From the NCBI RefSeq assembly GCF_000763495.1, contig NZ_CP009576.1, forward strand, positions 1,746,001-1,810,000: DNA of 64,000 bases, in the 5' to 3' direction. Source of the DNA: Listeria ivanovii subsp. londoniensis (GTDB lineage Bacteria; Bacillota; Bacilli; Lactobacillales; Listeriaceae). This document shows, piece after piece, positions 29,389-39,659 of the stretch. Both the position numbers and the translations under genes were made by a program. Numbering within the stretch: the stretch's first letter is position 1; every line of letters starts with the position of its first letter. The notes beneath the pieces are model-generated. The model was not told where the DNA came from and did no database searches. It saw only the letters and a list, made by a program, of their open reading frames with translations.

Positions 29389-29426
29389 AAACCTCTACAG
29401 AAAGAAAGCCCTTCCCATAGAGGTTT
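29389..29426 (-). terminator. Terminator after fxsA
   Basis: Minus-strand arms AAACCTCTA/TAGAGGTTT around a 20-nt loop, just beyond the fxsA stop. The U tail is short, so readthrough into ytwI-citZ is possible. Confidence 0.6.
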
Positions 29427-29430
29427 ATCA

Positions 29431-29808
29431 TTACATATCAAAATAATAATATTGGGTATGTTTTTTTGGGTTTCCAAGCCATTTGGTTATTCTTGGCTTT
29501 AATATTTTGCGAGAAAATGGGATAAATAGGAGTAGTCCAAGTATGGTTGTGATAATCCCTGGAATAACCAGTAAAAATCCAGCAATAAAAAAGCAGATAC
29601 TATCTAATAAATATGGTGCTACTGTGCGCCCATCACGCAAATTTCGGAATAAATTGCCACCTAGACGTTTGATAATAAAGATTCCAAAAGCCGTTGAAGC
29701 AACTTGGATAATAAGAAGTGACCAAAAACCGATTACTTGGAAGAGCCACACGTAAACAATTAATTCTATTAAACCATATAAGGCCCAATAAAGGATAAAT
29801 TTTCTCAT
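29431..29808 (-). CDS. fxsA: FxsA-family membrane protein
   Basis: 125-aa membrane protein matching the FxsA/YtzA family: N-terminal segment WALYGLIELIVYVWLF, then the loop KRLGGNLFRNLRDGR, then FFIAGFLLVIPGIITTILGL. FxsA in E. coli eases exclusion of phage T7 by the F plasmid; the normal function is unknown. It lies between pykA and the citZ operon with its own promoter. Confidence 0.9.
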   Translation of the reverse strand: MRKFILYWALYGLIELIVYVWLFQVIGFWSLLIIQVASTAFGIFIIKRLGGNLFRNLRDGRTVAPYLLDSICFFIAGFLLVIPGIITTILGLLLFIPFSRKILKPRITKWLGNPKKHTQYYYFDM

Positions 29809-29834
29809 AAAATCAACTCCAATGCTTACTGTCT

Positions 29835-29862
29835 ATTATAACCTATTTTGGCATAATCGAAA
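29835..29862 (-). promoter_or_regulatory. Sigma-A promoter of fxsA
   Basis: Minus-strand TTTCGA, 16 nt, TATAAT, about 30 nt before the fxsA start and after the pykA terminator. Confidence 0.6.
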
Positions 29863-29877
29863 AATAAAACAGCGCAC

Positions 29878-29910
29878 ATAAAAAAAGCGTCCCGGATGCG
29901 GGACGCTTTT
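29878..29910 (-). terminator. Terminator after pykA
   Basis: Minus-strand stem AAAAGCGTCCCG/CGGGACGCTTTT followed by more T. A very strong GC-rich hairpin. Confidence 0.92.
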
Positions 29911-29924
29911 AGAAAGCTAAATTT

Positions 29925-31682
29925 TTAGTGAGTTGCTGTTTTACCGTTGTATACTACACCTTGACGAGAATCAACAGTGATAATTTCACCATCTTTTACA
30001 AGAGAGGTAGCATCTTTAGCTCCAACGATTACAGGAATTCCAAGGTTGATTCCAACAACTGCTGCATGGCTAGTTAATCCACCTTCTTCTACAACTACTG
30101 CTGCACTTTTTTCAAATGCAGGAAGGATTTCTTTGTCTGTTGTTTTAACAATTAAGATTCCGCCTTCTTCTGCTTTTTGAAGTGCTTCTGCATTGGATTT
30201 TGCAACAATCGCTTTACCAATTACAGATTTGCTACCAATTCCTTGGCCTTTAACTACTTTTTCACCAATTAATTGGATTTTCATTACGTTTGTAGTTCCA
30301 CTTTCTGTAACTGGAACACCCGCTGTAATAATGATTAGATCACCTTGTTTCGCAACACCAGAAGCAAGTGATTCTTTTACTGCTAGGTCGAACATTTCAT
30401 CTGTATTGCTAACTGGAGTAGCTAAGCGAGGATAAACTCCCCATGAAAGTGCTAAACCACGATATACATGTTCGTTGAATGTTACAGCAACGATATGAGA
30501 TTTTGGACGGTATTTAGAAATCATCCGAGCAGTGTGACCACTTTGAGTCGCTGCAACAATGGTTTGTACGTTTAAGTTTTTCGCAGTATGTCCAACAGCT
30601 TGACCAATTGCTTCTGTCATGTCTGTATTTTCATGAAGTTTAAGTGCAAATTTGTCTTGAGCAACTAATACTTCTTCTGTACGAACAGCGATTTTGGCCA
30701 TCATTTTAACTGCTTCTACTGGATAATCACCGGCAGCTGTTTCACCTGATAACATAATTGCATCCGTTCCATCAAAAATCGCATTTGCTACGTCACTTGC
30801 TTCAGCGCGAGTTGGACGTGGGTTACGTTGCATGGAATCAAGCATTTGTGTTGCAGTGATAACAGGTTTTCCAAGCTTGTTACATTTTCTGATAAGTTCT
30901 TTTTGTACAATTGGAACTTCTTCAGCTGGAATTTCCACACCAAGGTCACCACGAGCAACCATTAGGCCTTGAGATACTTGCAAGATTTCGTCGATGTTGT
31001 CAACGCCTTCTTGGTTTTCGATTTTAGGAATGATTTGCACATGAGTTGCATTATGCTCTTCCAAAATTTTAGTGATTTCAAGTACATCTGTTGCACGACG
31101 TACAAAAGATGCCGCGATGAAATCGATACCTTGTTCTAAACCAAAGCGGATATCAGCAGCGTCTTTTTCTGTGATTCCTGGTAGGTTAATAGAAACATTC
31201 GGTACGTTAACACCTTTTTTATTTTTAAGTACACCCGGGTTAAGTACTTTTGTTACTAGTTCGCGATTAGTTTCATCTTTTTCGATTACTTCAAGACCAA
31301 TTAATCCGTCATCAAGTAAAATAGAAGAACCAATTTCTACATCGTCAAAAAGTTCTCCGTATGTTACTGAGAATTTTTCTTTTGTTCCTTCAACAGGAGT
31401 CATGGCAACGCGTACCACATCACCTGTTTGGAATTCTAATTTTCCGCCAACCATGTCGTTTGTGCGGATTTCTGGACCTTTTGTATCAAGTAAGATAGCT
31501 ACTTGTTTCCCAGTAATTTTAGATGCTTCACGGATGTTGACAATACGTGCACCGTGCTCTTCAAAATCTCCGTGAGAGAAATTAAGACGTGCTACGTTCA
31601 TTCCTGCTTCAATCAATTGAACTAATGTATCAACTGACTCACTTGCAGGACCAATTGTACAAACAATTTTCGTTTTTTTCAT
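29925..31682 (-). CDS. pyk: Pyruvate kinase
   Basis: Converts PEP and ADP to pyruvate and ATP. N-terminal [12 protein letters not shown], active-site RLNFSHGD, magnesium/potassium region [10 protein letters not shown], and [11 protein letters not shown] are all present. The C-terminal ~100 residues form the extra PEP-synthase-like domain found in Bacillus-type enzymes ([17 protein letters not shown]); total 585 aa. It has its own promoter and a candidate cre site upstream, and lies after pfkA. Confidence 0.98.
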   Translation of the reverse strand: MKKTKIVCTIGPASESVDTLVQLIEAGMNVARLNFSHGDFEEHGARIVNIREASKITGKQVAILLDTKGPEIRTNDMVGGKLEFQTGDVVRVAMTPVEGTKEKFSVTYGELFDDVEIGSSILLDDGLIGLEVIEKDETNRELVTKVLNPGVLKNKKGVNVPNVSINLPGITEKDAADIRFGLEQGIDFIAASFVRRATDVLEITKILEEHNATHVQIIPKIENQEGVDNIDEILQVSQGLMVARGDLGVEIPAEEVPIVQKELIRKCNKLGKPVITATQMLDSMQRNPRPTRAEASDVANAIFDGTDAIMLSGETAAGDYPVEAVKMMAKIAVRTEEVLVAQDKFALKLHENTDMTEAIGQAVGHTAKNLNVQTIVAATQSGHTARMISKYRPKSHIVAVTFNEHVYRGLALSWGVYPRLATPVSNTDEMFDLAVKESLASGVAKQGDLIIITAGVPVTESGTTNVMKIQLIGEKVVKGQGIGSKSVIGKAIVAKSNAEALQKAEEGGILIVKTTDKEILPAFEKSAAVVVEEGGLTSHAAVVGINLGIPVIVGAKDATSLVKDGEIITVDSRQGVVYNGKTATH

Positions 31683-31742
31683 GTTATTACTCCTCCTAGA
31701 ACTTAGCTATTCATTCGTATTTATTATAAACATATCTTCCAC

Positions 31743-31771
31743 ATTTTACCAGTAACAACCATGTATTACAA
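31743..31771 (-). promoter_or_regulatory. Sigma-A promoter of pykA
   Basis: Minus-strand TTGTAA, 17 nt, TAAAAT with extended TGG, ~60 nt before the pyk start. Confidence 0.7.
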
Positions 31772-31820
31772 GTAAGTTTGTGAATAAAAGTACAATCCCC
31801 TAGCATGGTAACGATAACAG

Positions 31821-31832
31821 GAAAACGTTTTC
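31821..31832. promoter_or_regulatory. Candidate catabolite-responsive element (cre) upstream of pykA
   Basis: The palindrome GAAAACGTTTTC matches the core of the CcpA cre consensus (two mismatches over the outer positions). It lies ~50 bp upstream of the pykA -35, a position where CcpA often activates. Confidence 0.4.
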
Positions 31833-31914
31833 TAGATTGCTACAGCATGCTTACTCAGCAATTTACTTCTTTTTTTCATAAAGTTTATTTTAATACGTGA
31901 CTAAAATTTTTCAC

Positions 31915-31947
31915 AAAGAAAGGCTACCATGCTTTGTCATGGCAGCC
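31915..31947 (-). terminator. Terminator after pfkA
   Basis: Minus-strand stem GGCTGCCATG/CATGGTAGCC with loop ACAAAG, followed by TTTCTTT. Separates pfkA from pykA, so the two are not a simple operon here. Confidence 0.75.
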
Positions 31948-31962
31948 AGCTCTTCAGCCGTT

Positions 31963-32955
<993 letters not shown>

Positions 32956-33163
32956 TCATCACATGTGTTTATTCTACATGAAAAAGAGTTAAATGGAAAG
33001 CGCCAATAAGACACTTTTTTCGCTAATAGAAGCAACTGTATTTCCATTCTCATATCGGTCTATCCGATTATTGCAAATAAATAGCTATATACAGTTAAAA
33101 CAAAATAATTGGTCTATACTTGTGAAGTAATAAACTTTTCTTTATTCATTTCGGTATATACCA

Positions 33164-33201
33164 AAGAAGAAGATTCCCTAAGTGGAGGAAATCTTCTTCT
33201 T
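33164..33201. terminator. Hairpin after accA
   Basis: Stem AAGAAGAAGATTTCC/GGAATCTTCTTCTT on the minus strand, 9 nt past the accA stop. The T-rich part is inside the stem and the tail is short, so efficiency is uncertain. Confidence 0.6.
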
Positions 33202-33209
33202 TTCGTGCT

Positions 33210-34166
33210 TTATAAAGTTTCGTACACGCCGATTTTCTTAAATTTTTCATAACGCTGCTCGATTAATTGCTCCTCGGAAAATGCCATTAAAGCATGTAAC
33301 GATTTGGTAATGGTTTTATTAATTTCTTCTGCTTGTGCAGCTAAGTCGCGATGTGCTCCACCTTTGACTTCTGGAATAATTCCATCTGTAATATGGAGCT
33401 CGTACAAATCTCCCGCTGTGATGCGCATAGATTCAGCTGCTTTTTTTGCTTGACCTGCATCTTTCCATAAAATCGCCGCTGCTCCTTCTGGTGATATAAC
33501 TGAGAAAACCGCATTTTCCAGCATAAATATCTGATTACCGACACCTAAAGCAAGTGCCCCACCGCTACCACCTTCACCAATAACTATAGAAATGATTGGT
33601 ACTTTCATATCGCTCATTTCGTAAAGGTTTCTAGCAATTGCTTCACTTTGCCCACGTTCTTCAGCTGCACGGCCAGGATAGGCTCCTTTTGTATCAATAA
33701 AACAAATAATTGGTCGACCAAATTTATCTGCTTGTTTCATCAAGCGAAGTGCTTTACGGAAACCTTCTGGATGTGGCATTCCAAAATTACGATGCAAATT
33801 ATCTTTTGTATCTTTACCACGTTGATGCCCAATGACAGTAACAGGAGTACCCTTGAATGTCGCAATTCCACCAACGATAGCTGCATCATCACCAAATGCA
33901 CGGTCACCATGAAGTTCCATGAAATCTTCAAATAAAAGCGGAATGTAATCTAGCGTGGTAGGCCGTTCTGGATGGCGGGCAACTTGGAACTTATCCCATG
34001 CAGTCATATTACTGTAAATGCTCGCTTCTAATTTAGCTAGCCGTTTTTCTAACTTTTCGATTTCATTCGATAAATCGACATCGGAAGTTTCGTTGTATTC
34101 TTTTAAATCGGCAATTTTACTTTTTAATTCTAAAATGGGCTTTTCAAATTCCATTTCATTCGGCAT
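33210..34166 (-). CDS. accA: Acetyl-CoA carboxylase carboxyltransferase subunit alpha
   Basis: With AccD forms the carboxyltransferase that makes malonyl-CoA. Start at ATG 34166 ([10 protein letters not shown], 318 aa) behind CAGGAGGTGAATCCG; the ORF's upstream GTG lies inside that ribosome site. Crotonase-fold motifs [22 protein letters not shown] and [12 protein letters not shown] are present. The start overlaps the accD stop by 11 nt. Confidence 0.97.
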   Translation of the reverse strand: MPNEMEFEKPILELKSKIADLKEYNETSDVDLSNEIEKLEKRLAKLEASIYSNMTAWDKFQVARHPERPTTLDYIPLLFEDFMELHGDRAFGDDAAIVGGIATFKGTPVTVIGHQRGKDTKDNLHRNFGMPHPEGFRKALRLMKQADKFGRPIICFIDTKGAYPGRAAEERGQSEAIARNLYEMSDMKVPIISIVIGEGGSGGALALGVGNQIFMLENAVFSVISPEGAAAILWKDAGQAKKAAESMRITAGDLYELHITDGIIPEVKGGAHRDLAAQAEEINKTITKSLHALMAFSEEQLIEQRYEKFKKIGVYETL

Positions 34167-35040
34167 CGGATTCACCTCCTGGTTCAGGTGTTTTCACGTG
34201 GATTTTTAAAATAAAACTTAATTTATTTTGCAAATCAAGCCGCGAAATACAATCATCTAATTGCCCATGTTTAAGCAAAAATTCAGATGTTTGGAAGTCT
34301 TCTGGTAGCTCTTCCCGGACAGTTTGTTCAATCACTCGGCGTCCAGCGAAACCGATAAGTGCTCCGGGTTCTGCAAAATTATAATCGCCAAGAGAAGCAA
34401 AACTAGCAGAGACTCCCCCAGTTGTCGGGTGGGTCATTACGGTGATTACTAATCCACCATGATTGCTAAACCGTTTGAATGCTGCTGAGGTTTTTGCCAT
34501 TTGCATAAGAGAAATCATCCCTTCTTGCATCCGAGCGCCACCTGAAGCAGTAAATATAACAAAAGGTTTCTTTGTCTTATCTGCTTCTTCTACTGCACGA
34601 AGAATTTTTTCGCCAACGACAGAGCCCATGCTCGCCATTCTAAAGCGAGAGTCCATCACAGCAATAACTAGCGGATTTCCATCCATTGTCGCATGGCCAG
34701 TAACAATTGCTTCATTCAAACCTGTTTTTTGCTTATCTTTGTCGATTCGATCCATATAATTTTCAAAACCAAGTGGATTGGCTGTAGTTAAATTAGCATC
34801 GAGTTCTTCAAAAGAATCTTCATCAACAAGCATATCAATTCTTACTTTTGCCCCAATTGGATGATGAAAACCACAATAATTGCATACCATCAAGTTTTTT
34901 TGCAATTCTTTGGTATACATTATTTTTTTACATTCTGGACATTTTGTCATAATACCTTCCGGAACATCCGCTTTCGTACCATCGGAAGGAATTGTGGCAT
35001 ATTTTCTCTTTTTTGGTTTTGTAAACAAGTCTCCTAGCAA
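34156..35040 (-). CDS. accD: Acetyl-CoA carboxylase carboxyltransferase subunit beta
   Basis: The zinc ribbon is intact (CPEC near residues 34-37, CNYC near 53-56). Carboxyltransferase motifs [19 protein letters not shown] and [16 protein letters not shown] follow. Start is a TTG at 35040 with GGGGAGGG upstream; 294 aa. Translationally coupled to accA. Confidence 0.96.
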   Translation of the reverse strand: MLGDLFTKPKKRKYATIPSDGTKADVPEGIMTKCPECKKIMYTKELQKNLMVCNYCGFHHPIGAKVRIDMLVDEDSFEELDANLTTANPLGFENYMDRIDKDKQKTGLNEAIVTGHATMDGNPLVIAVMDSRFRMASMGSVVGEKILRAVEEADKTKKPFVIFTASGGARMQEGMISLMQMAKTSAAFKRFSNHGGLVITVMTHPTTGGVSASFASLGDYNFAEPGALIGFAGRRVIEQTVREELPEDFQTSEFLLKHGQLDDCISRLDLQNKLSFILKIHVKTPEPGGESDAE

Positions 35041-35256
35041 GGATAACCCTCCCCATTTACGCTTTCTATTGTGGTATTAACGGTTTTTGAATGTTATAAA
35101 ATGAAAAAATATAAAGACATGAAACATATTTTTGACCGCATTTTCCCATAAGAAGACAAAATGCCAGTCCGTCCGAATAATCATTGGACAGACTGCGCAA
35201 TATCGTTTCCCACGTTAAACTATAACATACTTTCTATAAATATAGAAAGTCTAAGA

Positions 35257-38200
35257 TTACTTAAACACAACATTCTCTTTCCCAAGAAGCTCTACTAGCG
35301 CCTCTTGTAATTCATTTGAAGGCGAAACTTGAATATTTTTTAATTCGGTTGTTTGCTTAGTCAGGGCATGATGGATAATGACCTTTGACTTCCCTTTAAA
35401 TTGTACCAAAATAGGTCTTATTTGTTCCATTTGCGTTGGTTCTGTTAATTTGATAAATAGCCTTGCAGGAGCTTTCACTTTTTTTAAATCTTCTGCTTGG
35501 TTGACAATTAGTTGAAGTTCTCCGTTTCTTTTGTCTGCTTTGACATGCAGGAAAAGAATTTCTCCTTTTTGAGCAAGCGAAGCGTACTTGCGATAGCTTT
35601 CTGGAAACATCACAGCGCTTAATTCTTTCGTATCATCACTGATAGTCATAAAACACATTGTTTCGCCTTTTTTGGTCCTAATAGATTTTACTTCATGGAT
35701 ATAAACAGCTACTTGATACATTTTTCCGGAACTAATATTCGCAAGTCTAGTAATAGTCAAATTTTGTAATTTTGTTTGATAGTATGATACCGGATGCGCA
35801 GACACGTATTGACCTGTATATAGTTTTTCCTTTTCTAATTTTTCATCTATCGAAATGGGCGCAGTTTTCCGGTAACGTGGTTTCATTTTCTTCAAGAAAT
35901 CATCGTCTTCTGCAAAAAGATTCATCCCTTTAGAATCTTCACCCAGAAGAGAAATGTATTGCAGTACTGCATCAATCGTTGCTAAAATAGTTGCTCGGTC
36001 TTCTCCGAACTCATCAAAACATCCGGATAAAACTAACGCTTCTAATACCGTTTCTGACAGCATTTTATGTGGCATTCTTTCACAAAAATCAAAGAAGTCT
36101 TGAAAAGGCGCTTTTTTTCGTTCGTTGATAATTTCGAGAACGAATTTGGTTGGTACTTTCCGAATAACACGAAAACTATAGCGGATAGATGTTTCGCTTT
36201 CCATTTGGAAATAATAATTACTATGATTAATACTTGGCGCTAACATATGAATACCATAATTTTTTGCTTCGGTAATATATTGGGCAATCTTATCGTCATT
36301 TCCGAAAACAGAACTTAGTAAGGAAGACATAAACGCTGCTGGGTAGTTTGCTTTAAGGTAAGCTAATTGAAAGGCAATTTTGGAATATGCGGCGGCATGA
36401 CTCCGGTTAAATCCATAATTTGCAAATTGCACAATCATATCATAGACTTGATTGGCGCTACTTTCAGAATAACCTTTACTTCTCGCCCCTTCCACAAAAT
36501 GAATACGTTCTTCCTGTAGCACATCTGCTTTTTTCTTACTTACTGCACGACGTAATAAATCTGCCTCGCCAAGTGAAAATCCAGCCATTTGGTTAGCAAC
36601 TTGAATAATTTGTTCTTGATAAACGATAACGCCATATGTCACTTCTAAAATCGGCGCCAAATCAGGATGCGGGTATTGTATCGCTTCTTTCCCATGCTTT
36701 CTAGCAATAAATGTATCAATTTGCTCCATTGGGCCTGGACGATAAAGCGCATCTACTGCAACAATATCTTCAAAAGAGGTTGGTTTTAACTTTCGAAGTA
36801 CACGACGAATTCCATCAGATTCAAACTGAAAAACACCTGTGGTATCCCCAGTTTGGAATAATTTTAACGTTTTTTCATCTTCTAGTGAAATATCTGCCAA
36901 AGTTAACGGCTTTTCTCGGGTATAGTTGACCGACTTTAACACACGATCAAGTAAACTTAAATTTCTAAGTCCAAGAAAGTCCATTTTAAGTAAGCCGATT
37001 TTTTCTAATTCTCCCATGGCAAACTGAGTTAAGCGTGCATCGCCACTACCTAATTGCAGAGCGACTTGTTCAACAAGCGGTTTATCACTAATGACAATTC
37101 CGGCTGCATGGGTGGAAATATGGCGCGGTAACCCTTCTAGCTGACAGGCTACTTCCCATATCATTTCATTTACTTTCGAACTTTTTATATGGTTTTCTAG
37201 CCGCGGATTTTCTTGAATCGCTTTGTGTAAAGTAATCCCTAATTGGCTTGGGATAAGTTTAGACCATTCAGATAAAAGCACGGAATTCAGACCAAAACTC
37301 CTTGCCGTATCACGAATCGCTGCTTTTGCTGCAAGCGTACCAAATGTACCAATTTGTGCCACATGTGCTTCCCCGTATTTTGATACAACATAAGAAATTA
37401 CTTCATCACGACGATTATCTGGAAAATCCAAGTCAATATCTGGCATGGTGATTCGCTCTGGATTTAAAAAACGCTCAAATAGCAAGTTATATTTAATCGG
37501 ATCAACATCGGTAATTCTTAACACAAAAGAAACTAACGATCCCGCTGCCGAGCCACGACCAGGGCCTGTTAAAATTCCGACCTCTCTAGAATAACGAATA
37601 ACATCCCAAACGATAAGAAAATAATCTGCAAATCCCATTTCTGTGATTACTTTTAACTCATAATCCAAACGTTCTTGATATTCTGGTGCCATTAATCCTC
37701 GCTCTTCTAATCCAGCATAGGCCGTTTGTCGTAAAAACTCCGACGCCTTTTGCTTAGCTTCCAAAGGGAAACGTGGCAATAAATGTTGATCAAGAGCGAT
37801 TTTCACTTGGCAACGATCTGCTAATTTGCCAGTTTCCTCACAAGCTGTTTTTTCAAAATCGTTTTGCCACTCTCGCTCCATTTCTTCCTGCGAAGTAAAG
37901 TAATTCGGACCTGCAAGTGGTAGCGTTGTCCAATCAACCGTACGATTATCTCGAATGGCCGTCAAAACTTCTTTTGCCTGCGCATCTTTTGGTTCAATAT
38001 ATTGTACATCCTTCGTTGCTACTGCACGAATGTTTTCTTCCGCACAAAACGTTTGGATTTTTGCGAAAAGGCGAGGGTTTTCTTTTTGTAACGACAAATA
38101 AACAGAATTCTCTCCAAAAATAGTGACTAAATTTTGGTAGGCTTCTAACGCCCCGTCCTGATTTTCTTCCATAAGTAGCCGCTCCACTTCCCCTTTGGCA

Positions 38201-38583
38201 CCTGGCGAAATCGCGATGAGATTACTACTATAAGCTCGTAGCCAACTTTGCGGAAGTTCTTGTCCTTCTTCACGCGTTTGAATGGCACTAGCGATTTTAA
38301 GTAACTCGTGATATCCAGCAGTCGTTTCCGCAATTAATATCAACTCATAGGAATTAATTGGATTTAAATAACCTTGTATTGTTACTGTCATCCCAATAAT
38401 TGGTTTTATATCTGCCGCTAAACATTTTTGGTAAAACTCAACTGCACCGTAAAGCACATTTTTATCCGTAATTGCCAAGGCTGGATAATGGTATTCTTTT
38501 GCTTTAGCGACAAGCGAATCAATTGATGCAGTACTTGAAAGTAAATCATATGCGCTCGCAACTTGTAAGTGAACAAATCCCAC
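35257..38583 (-). CDS. dnaE: DNA polymerase III alpha subunit DnaE
   Basis: Replicative polymerase used for primer extension in Firmicutes alongside PolC. Start at the GTG at 38583 (1108 aa, MGFVHLQVASAYDLL) behind GGAGAGAGG. The PHP domain opens the protein, the catalytic aspartates lie in MPDIDLDFPDN near residues 380-390, and the C-terminal part has HhH and OB-fold regions. No proofreading domain. A TATAAT at 38616-38621 may be its promoter. Confidence 0.97.
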   Translation of the reverse strand: MGFVHLQVASAYDLLSSTASIDSLVAKAKEYHYPALAITDKNVLYGAVEFYQKCLAADIKPIIGMTVTIQGYLNPINSYELILIAETTAGYHELLKIASAIQTREEGQELPQSWLRAYSSNLIAISPGAKGEVERLLMEENQDGALEAYQNLVTIFGENSVYLSLQKENPRLFAKIQTFCAEENIRAVATKDVQYIEPKDAQAKEVLTAIRDNRTVDWTTLPLAGPNYFTSQEEMEREWQNDFEKTACEETGKLADRCQVKIALDQHLLPRFPLEAKQKASEFLRQTAYAGLEERGLMAPEYQERLDYELKVITEMGFADYFLIVWDVIRYSREVGILTGPGRGSAAGSLVSFVLRITDVDPIKYNLLFERFLNPERITMPDIDLDFPDNRRDEVISYVVSKYGEAHVAQIGTFGTLAAKAAIRDTARSFGLNSVLLSEWSKLIPSQLGITLHKAIQENPRLENHIKSSKVNEMIWEVACQLEGLPRHISTHAAGIVISDKPLVEQVALQLGSGDARLTQFAMGELEKIGLLKMDFLGLRNLSLLDRVLKSVNYTREKPLTLADISLEDEKTLKLFQTGDTTGVFQFESDGIRRVLRKLKPTSFEDIVAVDALYRPGPMEQIDTFIARKHGKEAIQYPHPDLAPILEVTYGVIVYQEQIIQVANQMAGFSLGEADLLRRAVSKKKADVLQEERIHFVEGARSKGYSESSANQVYDMIVQFANYGFNRSHAAAYSKIAFQLAYLKANYPAAFMSSLLSSVFGNDDKIAQYITEAKNYGIHMLAPSINHSNYYFQMESETSIRYSFRVIRKVPTKFVLEIINERKKAPFQDFFDFCERMPHKMLSETVLEALVLSGCFDEFGEDRATILATIDAVLQYISLLGEDSKGMNLFAEDDDFLKKMKPRYRKTAPISIDEKLEKEKLYTGQYVSAHPVSYYQTKLQNLTITRLANISSGKMYQVAVYIHEVKSIRTKKGETMCFMTISDDTKELSAVMFPESYRKYASLAQKGEILFLHVKADKRNGELQLIVNQAEDLKKVKAPARLFIKLTEPTQMEQIRPILVQFKGKSKVIIHHALTKQTTELKNIQVSPSNELQEALVELLGKENVVFK

Positions 38584-38663
38584 TATCCTCTCTCCTTTCA
38601 AAACTCTCTTTTCCCATTATATCGGTTAAATCTAAAAAAAGAAAGTGTGTTCGTGTTTTTACA

Positions 38664-38697
38664 TAAAAATAAAGCCAGGTAAGTATCTGACTTTATT
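38664..38697 (-). terminator. Terminator after nrnA
   Basis: Minus-strand stem AATAAAGTCAG/CTGGCTTTATT then TTTATG. Lies between nrnA and dnaE. Confidence 0.65.
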
Positions 38698-38703
38698 CTC
38701 ATT

Positions 38704-39639
38704 CTATTTATCCGCACAAATTAATTGCAATTTTTTAGTCATTTCTTGAATTTCTTCGTCGTTATGAAGTGTAGCTCCAGATGCTAACGGATGACCACCA
38801 CCGCCGTATTCCTTCGCTAGTTCATTAATTACCGGGCCTTTTGAACGTAAGCGTGCTCTAAAGACTGGGCCTTCTTGAATGAACATAATCCAAGCTTTTA
38901 TCCCTTCAACATTCTCAACTAACGAAACAAGCGCAGAAGCATCTTTTGGATTAACTTCAAATTCATTCAAAAGTGCCTCACTCAAATAAACAGTTGCAGC
39001 ACCATTTTCATCCATCACAAAATTTTGTAATATATAACCAGAAAGTTTCACTGTATTCTTCGGTAGTTCATATAATTCCCGGTAAAGTGCTGGTCTATCA
39101 AAGGGAAACGTCACTAAATGCGCAGATAATCTCAGCGTTTCTTCGGTCGTACTTGGATAAAGAAATCTTCCTGTGTCGCCTACAATCCCCGCATATAATA
39201 GCCGTGCTGCAGTTTGATTTAACTCGAGCTCTTCTGAAAAAGTTTCCCAAAAGTCTACAATCATTTCGCTGCAAGAAGAAGCATTGGTATTCACCCAAAG
39301 CAAGTCCCCATATGCATCATCATTCGGGTGATGATCAATTTTAATTAGTTTTTTACCGAGACTAAAGCGCTGGTCTGAAACACGCTCTTGATTTGCCGTA
39401 TCACAAACAATAACGAGTGCCTCTTTATAAATTTCATCTGTAATCTCATCCACTTTACCAAGGAACTGCAAGGATACTTCATCATTTCCAACTGAATACA
39501 CTTTTTTCTTTGGAAAGCTTGTACGAATAATTTCGGCAAGCCCCATTTGTGAACCGTATGCATCAGGGTCTGGACGCACATGACGATGCAAAATAATTGT
39601 TTCAAATTGTTTTATTTCTTGTAAAATTTCTGTTTTCAT
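38704..39639 (-). CDS. nrnA: Oligoribonuclease / pAp phosphatase NrnA (DHH family)
   Basis: Degrades nanoRNAs and removes pAp from sulfur metabolism. DHH-family motifs: RPDPDAYGSQMGL near residue 22, VCDTANQER near 83, KIDHHPNDDAYGD near 103, GIVGDTGRFLYP near 152; DHHA1 C-terminal signature GGGHPLASGA near 285. 311 aa is normal. Part of a ytkL-ytoI-nrnA cluster as in Bacillus. Confidence 0.95.
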   Translation of the reverse strand: MKTEILQEIKQFETIILHRHVRPDPDAYGSQMGLAEIIRTSFPKKKVYSVGNDEVSLQFLGKVDEITDEIYKEALVIVCDTANQERVSDQRFSLGKKLIKIDHHPNDDAYGDLLWVNTNASSCSEMIVDFWETFSEELELNQTAARLLYAGIVGDTGRFLYPSTTEETLRLSAHLVTFPFDRPALYRELYELPKNTVKLSGYILQNFVMDENGAATVYLSEALLNEFEVNPKDASALVSLVENVEGIKAWIMFIQEGPVFRARLRSKGPVINELAKEYGGGGHPLASGATLHNDEEIQEMTKKLQLICADK

Positions 39640-39659
39640 TGTTTCGCCTCAGTTTCTGT

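Noticed and set aside
31072-31575. 167-codon plus-strand ORF opposite pyk
   Set aside because: Antisense shadow of a conserved enzyme; no plausible start signals or domain.
33153-33162. Palindrome GGTATATACC upstream of pfkA
   Set aside because: Ten bases of AT-rich palindrome are expected by chance, and no matching regulator consensus is known to me.
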